Below the pieces are notes generated by a model. It searched no databases, was not told where the DNA came from, and saw nothing but the letters and a program-made list of their open reading frames with translations. Below are positions 52,746 to 61,719 of a stretch of DNA of 64,000 nt, piece by piece. The stretch lies in the NCBI RefSeq assembly GCF_000143145.1, contig NC_014313.1:62001-126000 (forward strand), written 5' to 3'. Origin of the DNA: Hyphomicrobium denitrificans ATCC 51888 (GTDB taxonomy: Bacteria; Pseudomonadota; Alphaproteobacteria; Rhizobiales; Hyphomicrobiaceae). The first letter of the stretch is position 1, and each line of letters begins with the position of its first letter. The position numbers and the translations under genes were made by a program.

Positions 52746-52759
52746 CTGATGCAAATCAA
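52746..52759. promoter_or_regulatory. FNR/FixK-like box before the alcohol dehydrogenase
   Basis: CTGATGCAAATCAA differs from TTGAT-N4-ATCAA only in the first base. It is 70 bp before the dehydrogenase start at 52830, the same spacing as the box before raiA. This also argues that 52830, not an upstream codon at 52749, is the start. Confidence 0.6.
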
Positions 52760-52829
52760 GGGGGTGGAGGCCGGGAACTGCAAATCATCTGAAGCGAAAC
52801 GTGTCCGTTGGCATCAGAGCGAGGATGAT

Positions 52830-53867
52830 ATGAAAGCCCTTGTCTACAAAGGACCCGGCGAGAAAGTCGTCGAAGATCGGCCAGTTCCGGAAGTGAAGGA
52901 TCCGGGCGATGCGATCGTCAAGATCAGCAAGACGACGATATGCGGCACCGATCTGCACATCTTGAAGGGCGATGTCGCGACGTGCAGTCCAGGTCGAATT
53001 CTTGGCCACGAGGGGACGGGTATCGTTGAGAAAGTCGGCGCAGGGGTCTCGACGTTTCGGCCCGGCGATCATGTTCTTATTTCCTGCATTTCTTCGTGTG
53101 GACGCTGCGAGAACTGCCGGAAGGGCATGTACTCGCATTGCTCGACCGGTGGCTGGATTCTCGGCAATCAGATCGACGGGACACAGGCCGAACATGTGCG
53201 AATTCCGCACGCCGATACGAGCCTGTATCGCATTCCAGACGGCGTCGATGAAGAAGCTCTCGTGATGCTCAGCGATATTTTGCCGACTGGCTTTGAGTGC
53301 GGCGTTCTTAACGGCAAAGTCGTACCCGGCAGCACCGTCGCGATCGTCGGATCCGGGCCGATCGGTCTTGCGGCGCTGTTGACAGCGCAATTCTATTCAC
53401 CGGCCGAAATCATCATGATCGATCTCGATGATAATCGGCTTGAGGCTGCCAAGCGCTTCGGCGCGACCAAGACCGTCAATGGCTCTGGAGCGAAGGCCGT
53501 GGACGCCGTGATGAAGTTGACCGGCGGTCGCGGCGTCGATACGGCGATCGAGGCTGTTGGTGTGCCTGCGACGTTTCAGGTCTGCGAGGATATCATCGCT
53601 CCGGGCGGGACGATTGCGAACGTCGGCGTCCATGGCGTCAAAGTCGACCTGCACCTCGAGCGCCTTTGGAGCCAGAACATTACGATAACGACCCGCCTTG
53701 TTGACACTGTTACCACGCCGATGCTGCTGAAGACGGTCGCGGCGAAGAAAATCGATCCGGCAAAGCTCATCACGCACCGCTTCAAGATCGATCAAATCCT
53801 CGAGGCTTACGACACGTTCAGCCGCGCGTCCGAGACGGGCGCATTGAAGGTGATCATCGAGGCTTGA
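52830..53867 (+). CDS. Zinc-dependent alcohol dehydrogenase (MDR family)
   Basis: A 345-aa medium-chain dehydrogenase/reductase. Catalytic zinc ligands are Cys in TTICGTDLHIL and GHEGTG; the structural zinc cysteines are in SCGRCENCRKGMYSHC. The NAD(P) fold is GSTVAIVGSGPIGLAALL. It resembles the group of zinc alcohol dehydrogenases induced in low oxygen, acting on aldehydes/alcohols; substrate is not known. The ATG at 52830 matches the usual MKALVY start and lies 70 bp after a FNR/FixK-like box. Confidence 0.9.
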   Translation: MKALVYKGPGEKVVEDRPVPEVKDPGDAIVKISKTTICGTDLHILKGDVATCSPGRILGHEGTGIVEKVGAGVSTFRPGDHVLISCISSCGRCENCRKGMYSHCSTGGWILGNQIDGTQAEHVRIPHADTSLYRIPDGVDEEALVMLSDILPTGFECGVLNGKVVPGSTVAIVGSGPIGLAALLTAQFYSPAEIIMIDLDDNRLEAAKRFGATKTVNGSGAKAVDAVMKLTGGRGVDTAIEAVGVPATFQVCEDIIAPGGTIANVGVHGVKVDLHLERLWSQNITITTRLVDTVTTPMLLKTVAAKKIDPAKLITHRFKIDQILEAYDTFSRASETGALKVIIEA

Positions 53868-53933
53868 TCTTGCCGGCGCCGGAGATCACTGAGGCGTACC
53901 GGCGGGGCAAGTACAGTAGAGAGTGGGTCCGGC

Positions 53934-54476
53934 ATGAGAGCAATGAAACTAAGCCGGGCCTTCACGTTGATCGAGCCGGGTCCGGTTGTGCTCGTCACGA
54001 CGCGCGATCGTGGCAAAAACAACATCATGACCATCTCCTGGACGATGGTGATGGACTTTACGCCCAAGTTTGCGCTGACGACCGGCAGCTGGAACTATTC
54101 TTTTGCTGCTTTGCGAAAGACCAAAGAGTGCGTGATCGCCATTCCCACCGTTGACCTGCTCGATCAGGTCGTTGGCGTTGGTACGTGCTCGGGGGAAGAT
54201 ACCGACAAGTTCGCGAAGTTCGGGTTTACTGCGCTCGACGGGAAAGCCGTCAAAGCGCCGCTGCTTGCGGAATGCCTTGCAAACATTGAATGCAAGGTCA
54301 TCGATTTCGTGCCGAAGCATGACATCGTCGTGCTCGAGGCCGTCGCAGCCTATTTCGACACCAAACGAAAGGAGACGCGCATGCTGCACGCGGTCGGCGA
54401 CGGTACTTTCGTCAGCGACGGGCGCAAGTATGACCGTCGGAAGATGATGGCAGCCAAACTTCCCGCGGGTCTTTGA
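53934..54476 (+). CDS. Flavin reductase-like (FMN-binding) protein
   Basis: A 180-aa protein of the flavin reductase/DIM6-NTAB family: GPVVLVTTRDRGKNNIMTIS is the FMN-site strand and loop, GVGTCSGEDTDKFAKFGFTA the family centre, and NIECKVIDFVPKHDIVVLEA the C-terminal part. It probably binds FMN and reduces it or another substrate with NAD(P)H. ATG at 53934 or 53943 could start it. It follows the dehydrogenase gene by 66 bp and may share its transcript. Confidence 0.88.
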   Translation: MRAMKLSRAFTLIEPGPVVLVTTRDRGKNNIMTISWTMVMDFTPKFALTTGSWNYSFAALRKTKECVIAIPTVDLLDQVVGVGTCSGEDTDKFAKFGFTALDGKAVKAPLLAECLANIECKVIDFVPKHDIVVLEAVAAYFDTKRKETRMLHAVGDGTFVSDGRKYDRRKMMAAKLPAGL

Positions 54477-54720
54477 GAACCAGCGAGCCCACTCAGGTGT
54501 TTGTATTTGGATCGGTCAAAGGGCTGGCAGCCCTGTTGCCACAGAGTTGACGGCGTCTCGGCGACAAGCTTCATCGCCTTCAACGACTTGTTACCACGGA
54601 CATTCTTGGACCATTAGCCGGGCTGACGGAGTTGAAGCAGTCATCTAATATGCGGTTCATCGGTTTATGACGGCAGGATCATCACGACCCACCAAGACGT
54701 AAAGCGGATCGAGGTTGCCC
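54477..54720. other. Intergenic region, no gene seen
   Basis: About 245 bp with no coding frame of interest. GAGG at 54711-54714 is the ribosome site for the small zinc-binding-like protein that follows. Confidence 0.35.
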
Positions 54721-54948
54721 ATGTCCGATATTCAGACACCTGGCGCAACATGCTGCACGTGCCGCGGCAGGGGTTTCGTTTTTCGCGGGGGCACGATGCA
54801 GCACGCAACCAGCCGCACTCCGTGTCAGAGCTTGATTTCCCGTGTCTATGATTTCTGTCCCGAGTGTCTGGGTACTGGCGTGACGATCCCGCGTGCAATG
54901 CAGCGCACGCCTTGGGAGTTGGCGTTCGAGATCGTCAGTTCAAAATGA
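54721..54948 (+). CDS. CxxCxGxG-type zinc mini-protein
   Basis: A 75-aa protein that holds two DnaJ-like zinc motifs: CCTCRGRGFVFRG and FCPECLGTGVTIP, close to the CxxCxGxG repeats that bind zinc in DnaJ. No J domain is present. It may be a small zinc-binding accessory or a regulator of a partner; nothing more can be said. ATG at 54721 is 6 bp after GAGG; a TTG at 54715 is in frame. Confidence 0.68.
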   Translation: MSDIQTPGATCCTCRGRGFVFRGGTMQHATSRTPCQSLISRVYDFCPECLGTGVTIPRAMQRTPWELAFEIVSSK

Positions 54949-54994
54949 GGTCACCGCAGGCCGCGGGCGTATTGCATTTGGCGATGTCGCGCGA

Positions 54995-56245
54995 CTAGGC
55001 GAGTGTGTCCAGCTCGACCACAGTTTCGCGAATGCGATCGTTCAACTTTGCAATGTCTTCCAGGCCGCGTGTCAGCGTTTGCTGGCCCTGCTCGAGGTCG
55101 GCGATGAGATCGGAAAAAATTCCGTTGCTCAGACCGACGCTTTCAACCTTGCCCATAACGCGCACGGCGATCAGTCCTGAGAGAAGACGTTTCATTTCGC
55201 TGGTCAGATCGAAGAAGTGTCCGATGCGTACCTTGATCAGCTCGAACTTCGCTGCTGCGCGCGCTTTGTAGTCGTCGGTCTGCTGGCGAAGGCGTTTTGC
55301 TTCCTCGCTCGCCGCGTTTGTGTCATCACAGACTTCCTGATCGAAAAGGCTTGCCATTTCATCCTGCAGCCGGGCGGTGCAGGCGAGGAACAATCCTTCA
55401 TTGACTCCTGAGAACACCTCGTTTGACGCCGTTTCCAAGTGTTGGAGGTTGGTCACGATCGCCTTTGAAATATGATCGTAGTTTGAGGAGATTTCGGCGA
55501 TTGCGCGCCCTTTGTCTCCCAACCGCAACGCCTGTATCCGCAGGTTGGTTGGCGTGTGATTGAATGTCGAAATCATTGCGAGCATGCGATCGGTCGTCGA
55601 AAGCAGCGTGTCGGCCGCGCTCACCAGATTATCGAACAGATCAATCAGCCGCCAAGCCGGTCGCCCCATTGCGGCATTCCGCTGCTGCATCTCGCGGCTC
55701 AGGGCGGCTGTCATGAACGCTGGGTAGTCGCGGAAACCGCTGGCGCGCAGGTTGTGCACGAGCGCAGCCGCGCTGTCGGCCGGCTTTATCGCGCTGGTGA
55801 TCTCGTTTCGCCGGACCGACTTATAGAGCGTCGATGCCGCGGCGAAGAGATCGCTGCTCGGCTTGAGGCGAACCGATAGATAGCCGCCCTCAATCGGGGT
55901 TACGACGGCATATACCCAATAGTAGTTGCCGTTCTTGGCTCTGTTCTTGACGTAAGCGCCGACGGGATGCCCGGCGCGGATCTGCTCCCATAAGACGAAG
56001 AAGACGGCTCTCGGCATATCGGGATGGCGGATGATGTTGTGCGGGCGGTCCATCATCTCCGCCCAGGGGTATTCGCTCACGCGTTGGAAAACGGCGTTGC
56101 CCGATTGAATGCGTCCGCGCGACTCGGTGCGTGAAAAGAACAGCTCAGCGAGTTCGAACGGAGATTCGGTCTCCGTTACTTTTAAGGAGTTCTCCGAAGG
56201 CCTGCTGACGTCGCCATCGACCGACGCTTCAGATGATGGAATCAT
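54995..56245 (-). CDS. PAS-domain sensory protein with a helical tail
   Basis: A 416-aa soluble protein. Residues 30-130 form a PAS domain similar to the Aer/energy-taxis type (WAEMMDRPHNIIRHPDMPRA, then GHPVGAYVKNRAKNGNYYWV). The remainder is helical, with an NHTPTNLRIQALRLGDKGRA segment that resembles the conserved hairpin region of methyl-accepting proteins, but the full MCP signalling sequence is not present and no membrane helix is seen. It may be a redox sensor acting through a partner. The ATG has GGAG 9 bp upstream. Confidence 0.75.
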   Translation of the reverse strand: MIPSSEASVDGDVSRPSENSLKVTETESPFELAELFFSRTESRGRIQSGNAVFQRVSEYPWAEMMDRPHNIIRHPDMPRAVFFVLWEQIRAGHPVGAYVKNRAKNGNYYWVYAVVTPIEGGYLSVRLKPSSDLFAAASTLYKSVRRNEITSAIKPADSAAALVHNLRASGFRDYPAFMTAALSREMQQRNAAMGRPAWRLIDLFDNLVSAADTLLSTTDRMLAMISTFNHTPTNLRIQALRLGDKGRAIAEISSNYDHISKAIVTNLQHLETASNEVFSGVNEGLFLACTARLQDEMASLFDQEVCDDTNAASEEAKRLRQQTDDYKARAAAKFELIKVRIGHFFDLTSEMKRLLSGLIAVRVMGKVESVGLSNGIFSDLIADLEQGQQTLTRGLEDIAKLNDRIRETVVELDTLA

Positions 56246-56516
56246 GCGCGGGTCTCCATGAGCGACTGAACCGTGTGCTATCAGGGCAGTTAGTGAGGCA
56301 GACGCGATTAAAAATCGCTATGCGATACAATGTGATACGCGAAATGCGAGCCTTACCGGCGTTTCCGAATGGGGTGTTCCGAGGGGGTGGTACGCGCTGG
56401 CGTCAATATTTGTATAGCTGGGCGTTGGTCCGTATGCGTACCATGACCCAAGTCAATCTGAGGCCATCGCGGCATGGCGGTGCGCCTCGGCAGCCACGCT
56501 TGCCACAATGGGCAAG
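56246..56516. other. Intergenic region
   Basis: About 270 bp between the leftward fcl stop and PAS gene start, with no gene seen. It probably contains the promoter of the PAS gene. Confidence 0.35.
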
Positions 56517-57500
56517 CTATTCGTTGGATTGGGCGGTGAGGCGGGAAGTTGCTTCGTTGGCCGCGAACCACCGGTACGTGTCGACGAGCCCGTCCCGCAA
56601 GCCGTAGCGGGGCCGCCAGCCTGTTGCGGTCAATTTCGAGATGTCGAGCAATTTCTGTGGCGTTCCGTCGGGTTTGCTCGGATCGGTAGCGATTGTTCCA
56701 GTAAATCCGACGACGTCGCAAATGAGCTTGGCGACGTCCATGATGGTCACGTCTTCGCCGGTGCCGACGTTGACGTGCTCCATTCCGGAGTAGACTTTCA
56801 TCAGGTGGACGAGGGCGCTCGCGGCATCATCGACGTGCAGGAATTCGCGCCGTGGTGTGCCGCTTCCCCAGATTGTGATTTCCGAATGGCTAGCTCGCTT
56901 TGCTTCATGCGCCTTGCGGAGCAAAGCGGGGATGACGTGGCTGGATGTAAGATCGTAATTGTCGCCCGGCCCATACAAGTTGGTCGGCATCGCGGCGATG
57001 AAGTCCGCGCCGTATTGCCGGCGATAAGCCTGGCACAATTTGAGCCCGGCGATTTTGGCGATCGCGTACGCTTCGTTGGTCGGCTCTAGGCTGCCGGTCA
57101 GGAGCGCATTCTCAAGTATGGGCTGCGGCGCGAGCTTCGGATAGATGCAGGACGATCCAAGATACAGCAGCTTTTCGACGCCCGTTCGAAAAGCGGCTTC
57201 GATCACGTTCAACTCGATCGCGAGATTGTCATAGAGGAAGTCGGCGGGCTTGCTGTCGTTCGCCAGAATGCCTCCAACTTTGGCGGCAGCGAGAAACACA
57301 ACGTCGGGTTTTTCGGCGTTGAACCAGGCTCTGACCTGGGTCTGCCCGCGAAGGTCGAGGCGCTCGCGATCCGCCGTCAGGATTGTGCAGTCCTCGTGAG
57401 CAAGCTGACGGACGATCGCCGATCCGACCATGCCGCGATGGCCGCAGACGAAGACGCGCTTGTTTTTCAGATCGAAGGGCATGGCCTTGCTATAGCTCAT
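56517..57500 (-). CDS. fcl: GDP-L-fucose synthase
   Basis: A 327-aa SDR enzyme that epimerises and reduces GDP-4-keto-6-deoxymannose to GDP-L-fucose with NADPH. Motifs: [20 protein letters not shown] (NADP fold), [17 protein letters not shown] and the catalytic [10 protein letters not shown] (YxxxK), then [20 protein letters not shown]. The start at 57500 overlaps the gmd stop by 4 bp (ATGA), and the two form the GDP-fucose pair; an internal ATG at 57482 is the alternative start. The product feeds a surface polysaccharide or lipid-linked sugar. Confidence 0.93.
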   Translation of the reverse strand: MSYSKAMPFDLKNKRVFVCGHRGMVGSAIVRQLAHEDCTILTADRERLDLRGQTQVRAWFNAEKPDVVFLAAAKVGGILANDSKPADFLYDNLAIELNVIEAAFRTGVEKLLYLGSSCIYPKLAPQPILENALLTGSLEPTNEAYAIAKIAGLKLCQAYRRQYGADFIAAMPTNLYGPGDNYDLTSSHVIPALLRKAHEAKRASHSEITIWGSGTPRREFLHVDDAASALVHLMKVYSGMEHVNVGTGEDVTIMDVAKLICDVVGFTGTIATDPSKPDGTPQKLLDISKLTATGWRPRYGLRDGLVDTYRWFAANEATSRLTAQSNE

Positions 57501-58570
57501 TCAGCGAGCGTGTTGCGCCAGCTCTCACGATCAAGAAGCTGAATGTCAGCCGCAACCATTTCCTTCACGAGTTCAGAAAACGTCGTTTTGTGGTGCCAGC
57601 CGAGTTCGTTCCTTGCCTTCGTTGGGTCGCCGAGTAGAACGTCGACCTCGGTCGGACGGAAATATCTTGGATCGATACGGATCAGTTCGGCGCCAGTTTT
57701 TGTGTCGAGGCCGACTTCGTCAACGCCGGCGCCGGTCCAGTCGATGGTTTTTCCGATTTCCGCGAACGCCAATTCAACGAACTCGCGAACAGCGTGTGTT
57801 TCGCCGGTTGCGAGCACGTAATCGCCGGGCTGATCGCTCTGAACGATTTTCCACATGCCCTCGACGTAGTCCTTGGCATGGCCCCAGTCGCGCTTGGCGT
57901 CGAGGTTGCCAAGATAAAGTGTCGATTGCAGTCCGGCGCCGATCCTTGCCACGGCCCGTGTAATTTTGCGCGTGACGAACGTTTCGCCGCGCATCGGGCT
58001 TTCGTGGTTGAACAGAATGCCGTTCGATGCGTGCATTCCGTAGGCTTCGCGATAGTTGACGGCGATCCAATACGCGTAAAGCTTCGCCACACCGTAAGGC
58101 GAGCGCGGATAAAATGGCGTCGATTCCTTTTGCGGCGTTTCCTGTACCTTGCCGTAAAGCTCGGACGTCGAAGCCTGATAGAAGCGAACGGAATTCGCGA
58201 GTTTTAGAATTCTGATCGCTTCGAGAAACCGCAAGACGCCGACGGCATCGGAGTTGGCGGTATATTCCGGCGTTTCGAAGCTGACCTGAACGTGGCTTTG
58301 CGCTGCCAGATTGTAAATTTCATCAGGCTGAATTTCCTGCACAAGCCGGATGACGTTGGTCGCGTCCGTGAGGTCTCCGTAGTGCATGAAGAACAATACG
58401 TCGTCCTCGTGCGGGTCCTGATAGATTTCGTCGACTCGCTGCGTGTTGAAGGATGACGACCGCCGCTTAATCCCATGCACGATGTAACCCTTATCGAGCA
58501 GCAGCCGGGCAAGGTATGCGCCGTCCTGGCCGGTCACACCCGAGATTAAAGCCGTTTTCTTTTTGGTCAT
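57497..58570 (-). CDS. gmd: GDP-mannose 4,6-dehydratase
   Basis: A 357-aa SDR enzyme that converts GDP-mannose to GDP-4-keto-6-deoxymannose, the first step to GDP-L-fucose. Motifs: [60 protein letters not shown] and the catalytic [15 protein letters not shown] (YxxxK). The ATG at 58570 fits the family start (KKKTALISG); a reading frame to 58654 is upstream noise. It is translationally coupled to fcl. Confidence 0.95.
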   Translation of the reverse strand: MTKKKTALISGVTGQDGAYLARLLLDKGYIVHGIKRRSSSFNTQRVDEIYQDPHEDDVLFFMHYGDLTDATNVIRLVQEIQPDEIYNLAAQSHVQVSFETPEYTANSDAVGVLRFLEAIRILKLANSVRFYQASTSELYGKVQETPQKESTPFYPRSPYGVAKLYAYWIAVNYREAYGMHASNGILFNHESPMRGETFVTRKITRAVARIGAGLQSTLYLGNLDAKRDWGHAKDYVEGMWKIVQSDQPGDYVLATGETHAVREFVELAFAEIGKTIDWTGAGVDEVGLDTKTGAELIRIDPRYFRPTEVDVLLGDPTKARNELGWHHKTTFSELVKEMVAADIQLLDRESWRNTLAE

Positions 58571-58799
58571 GTCTGCCCCGCCCGCATCGGGCCATCGCAC
58601 TCGCGATGTCCTCAGCGCGGAAAAGCAAATACCTATTTCTATCTTTAGGGGCAACTATCCATTGACAACAACCTGTGGGAGAAAATGCCGACTTTGCGGT
58701 GACCTACAATGCGGCCGTGCCGGTGCTACAGGCAACACCGACAGCGAAAGCTCGGCTGAACTCCGGCTCAGCTGGCCGTTCGATCAGCTGGCCTTGCTA
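58571..58799. other. Intergenic region before gmd
   Basis: About 230 bp between the stop of the leftward receptor gene and the gmd start; it should contain the gmd promoter. It is somewhat AT-rich at 58630-58680. No gene seen. Confidence 0.35.
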
Positions 58800-60503
58800 T
58801 CAGCTCATCTGGCTCTGCGCGAGCCATGCGCTGAGTTCGGCTTCGCCTAGAAGGTTGCCCGGCTCGTCGCGATAGCAATGCGTTCCGTCGTGCACTCGCC
58901 CCTGCCATTGCTGTTCGATTTGGTTACAGCGGCTGCTGGCGCGGAAGCTTCCAATGAAGGCGTTGACGCTTTTGAGAAGCGACGCGCTCGCCGGGCTCGC
59001 CGCGACTGCGACGGTATAATAGTAGAGCTTGCTCGCGAGATTGCCCGGTAAGATTTCGATTTTGCCGAACCATGGGCTCGATGGATTGGAGCAAGCCCAA
59101 TGGTAGATCGGCAAATCCACGCAGAATGCGTCGACCTTTCCTTCGGCAAGGCAATCGTGGATGCGGCCCTGATCGGAATAGGCGACGAGATTGGCGAGCG
59201 AAATTTTTCGCCCGGGCTTGTCCTTGTTGGCGGACCAGCGAACGCCGTATGTATCGAGGACTTCGAACGCGCCGGGGTCGTTGATGATGCCGAGGACTTT
59301 TCCGTCGAGATCGTCGAGCTTGCGAATTCGCATATCGCCGACGCGTCGCGCGAGGACGAACGGCAGATACGTGTACGTGTCGGAATATGCGACTTGGCGA
59401 TAAGTTGCGTTCGGCGGCAGCGCGCTCCAAATCACATCGACGGGCTGCTCGCCCTCTTTGATGCCGACGTGTAGCAGACCGGTCAACGCGTCCCACGGAT
59501 ACTCGACGAACTCGCACGTTACGCCGATCGATTGCGCGTAGGCGCGGGCGTAATCGACGTCGAGGCCCATCAGCGGTTCGCGCGGGCGGCGCCGGAATGA
59601 CAATCCAACGAAGCCCGGTTCTACGCCGACGCGTAGCACGCCACGCCGTTTGATTTGTTCGAGGCGGTCCGTTGCGGGCGAGAGCTTCCATCGTCGCGCC
59701 ACGTCGAGCAGCGGCTCGTTGGCATCGTCGGCATTGGCCGTTGCAGACGCGACGTCGTCAAGTTCCTGAAGCGCCCAGCCGAGGCGTGCGCGAAGGCGGC
59801 GGCCGGCGGTTCTCTGCATATCGACAAGTTCGTCGATAACTTTGTTATTATCTGCAACGTCCGCGAGATTGTGCGTCATCTCGTCGATCGTCGCCGAGAC
59901 GCGTCCGAGCGAGTCATCGCTCGATTGCCGGACCGACGTCACCGCGGATCGGAACTCGTGCGCAGATTTATCGATCTGGGCTTCGACGTCGGCGAAGTTC
60001 AACAGAACTTCGGCCTCCTTCGCATGGTCCATCGTCGTTTCCGCGAGCCGGCCGACTTCGTTCGCAACGACGGCAAAGCCGCGCCCCGCTTCGCCTGCAC
60101 GTGCGGCCTCGATCCGCGCGTTGATCGAAAGGATTTTGATCTGGTGGCCGATCTCGACGATCGTTGCCAGAATCTTTTTCGTATCCTCGGATTTTCTGGA
60201 AATGATTTCCGTCAGCGCGCTGAAATCGCCATCGAGGGCGTCGGACATGCTCCGGAGAGCATCGCGCGTTTCAGTCTGAATGTTCGTTGCGTTCGCGCTG
60301 CAGGTTTCCAAGCCCTGGTTCGCCGCCCTGAGGGACTCGGCAAGGCTGCTGGTGCGCTGGTTCGTTTCTTCGATGAGCCGATTTTGTGTTTCGGCGGCGT
60401 CGAGTGTCTGGGCCGCCAGATGTCCGCATTGGGCGGCCGCTTCGTGAAGGATGACGACGGGAGCGGTAATGGATTCGCGTGAATTGGAGCGTCTGCCGGT
60501 CAT
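58800..60503 (-). CDS. Soluble receptor: MCP-like signalling region fused to a solute-binding domain
   Basis: A 567-aa protein with no membrane helix or signal peptide. Residues 60-190 contain the hairpin sequence of methyl-accepting chemotaxis proteins: [20 protein letters not shown], then [14 protein letters not shown], the conserved tip in MCPs. After a spacer, residues 280-540 form a family-3 solute-binding domain ([57 protein letters not shown]). In normal receptors the ligand domain is outside and N-terminal; here the order is inverted and the protein appears cytoplasmic. It may bind a small amine, amino acid or other intracellular metabolite and signal to CheA (inference). Confidence 0.86.
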   Translation of the reverse strand: MTGRRSNSRESITAPVVILHEAAAQCGHLAAQTLDAAETQNRLIEETNQRTSSLAESLRAANQGLETCSANATNIQTETRDALRSMSDALDGDFSALTEIISRKSEDTKKILATIVEIGHQIKILSINARIEAARAGEAGRGFAVVANEVGRLAETTMDHAKEAEVLLNFADVEAQIDKSAHEFRSAVTSVRQSSDDSLGRVSATIDEMTHNLADVADNNKVIDELVDMQRTAGRRLRARLGWALQELDDVASATANADDANEPLLDVARRWKLSPATDRLEQIKRRGVLRVGVEPGFVGLSFRRRPREPLMGLDVDYARAYAQSIGVTCEFVEYPWDALTGLLHVGIKEGEQPVDVIWSALPPNATYRQVAYSDTYTYLPFVLARRVGDMRIRKLDDLDGKVLGIINDPGAFEVLDTYGVRWSANKDKPGRKISLANLVAYSDQGRIHDCLAEGKVDAFCVDLPIYHWACSNPSSPWFGKIEILPGNLASKLYYYTVAVAASPASASLLKSVNAFIGSFRASSRCNQIEQQWQGRVHDGTHCYRDEPGNLLGEAELSAWLAQSQMS

Positions 60504-60603
60504 TCTCGCCTCGCTAGCTGCTAGGCCGAATGCACGATGACGACATCAGACGAGTCTATCGTCGGCCAGGAAATGCAAACCCACGACAATAAAGGGAGAA
60601 ATG

Positions 60604-60625
60604 GCCGGGGAAGAAATTCCCCGGC
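60604..60625. terminator. Perfect hairpin with GAAA loop downstream of folD
   Basis: GCCGGGGAA-GAAA-TTCCCCGGC, 9-bp perfect stem, lies 110 bp after the folD stop and 100 bp before the next leftward gene. On the minus strand the loop is TTTC and the following stretch CATTTCTCCCTTTATT is only moderately T-rich. It could end the fhs-folD transcript, or serve as an mRNA 3' stabiliser. Confidence 0.55.
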
Positions 60626-60734
60626 AAGTTGGACTCGTGGGTCAAAATGGGAGGAACCACTAGGACCTGAAAGCCAGTGTATGCGATCGATTATCAAGAA
60701 GAACTAATTTTTATCGCAGATAACATATTTTTAT

Positions 60735-61637
60735 TCAGTCGATAAGCGCCGCGCCGACAGCGCCCGCGATGGCTGGGGAACGATCCGCGCAAGAGCGTTC
60801 GGCGGAGCTTATTGTGTTCACGAGGAGCATCGTCACGGTCATCGGACCGACGCCACCCGGCACCGGTGTAATCTTCGATGCTCTGCGGCTCACCGCTTCG
60901 AAATCGCAGTCGCCGACGAGCTGGCCGTTGGGGAGGCGGTTAATGCCGACGTCGATGACGACAGCGCCGGATTTCACCATCGGTCCAGTGATGAGGTTCG
61001 GGCAGCCGGCGGCGACGATAAGGATGTCGGCAAGAATCGTGAACTGCGCCAGGTCGCGCGTCTTGGCGTGACAGACCGAGACCGTCGCCTCGCGGTTCAT
61101 CAGCATGAGCGCCATCGGCTTGCCGACGATGTTGCTTGCCCCGACGACGACGGCATTGCGTCCGGCGATCTCGACGCCGGAGTTGTCGAGCATCAGCATG
61201 ACGCCATAAGGCGTGCAGGGAGGGAAGACCGTGCCGCCGACGACAAGACCGCCGACGTTATAGAGGTGAAAGCCATCGACGTCCTTCTCCTGATCGATGG
61301 CGCCGAGGACTTCCTGCAGATCGAAGTGCTTGGGCAGCGGCAACTGCACGAGGATGCCGTGAATTTTCGGATCGGCGCTCAGCTCGCGGATCTTATCGAT
61401 CACAACGCTTTGTTTCTCGTCTCGAGAAAACAAGAACTTGTGTGATTGGATGCCGACGTCGGCGCAGGCCTGAATTTTTTTGCGGACGTAGACGGCCGAT
61501 GCGGGGTCATCTCCGACCATGAGGACGGCGAGCCCGGGCACCACGCCGTGTCGAGCCTGGAGTTCGTCAGCGCGCTCACGGCACTGCCACCGCACTTTTG
61601 CGGCTACGGATTTTCCATCGATAATCGTTGCGGTCAT
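60735..61637 (-). CDS. folD: Bifunctional methylene-H4F dehydrogenase/methenyl-H4F cyclohydrolase
   Basis: A 300-aa enzyme that oxidises 5,10-methylene-H4F with NADP and hydrolyses the methenyl product to 10-formyl-H4F. Motifs: VGDDPASAVYVRKKIQAC (the catalytic YxxxK), DVDGFHLYNVGGLVVGG, PCTPYGVMLMLDNSG, VVGASNIVGKPMALMLMNRE (NADP) and PVPGGVGPMTVTMLL near the C terminus. It follows fhs by 82 bp on the same strand, and the pair links C1 units from demethylation to formate or biosynthesis. A tail of about 20 residues beyond the usual end is visible. Confidence 0.95.
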   Translation of the reverse strand: MTATIIDGKSVAAKVRWQCRERADELQARHGVVPGLAVLMVGDDPASAVYVRKKIQACADVGIQSHKFLFSRDEKQSVVIDKIRELSADPKIHGILVQLPLPKHFDLQEVLGAIDQEKDVDGFHLYNVGGLVVGGTVFPPCTPYGVMLMLDNSGVEIAGRNAVVVGASNIVGKPMALMLMNREATVSVCHAKTRDLAQFTILADILIVAAGCPNLITGPMVKSGAVVIDVGINRLPNGQLVGDCDFEAVSRRASKITPVPGGVGPMTVTMLLVNTISSAERSCADRSPAIAGAVGAALID

Positions 61638-61719
61638 CAGAGCTCACTTGATTGCTTAAATGGGTTGTCCGCCCCTGCGCTGGGCAAGGGCGGACTGGCG
61701 ATTGTGGAACCGATAGGGA

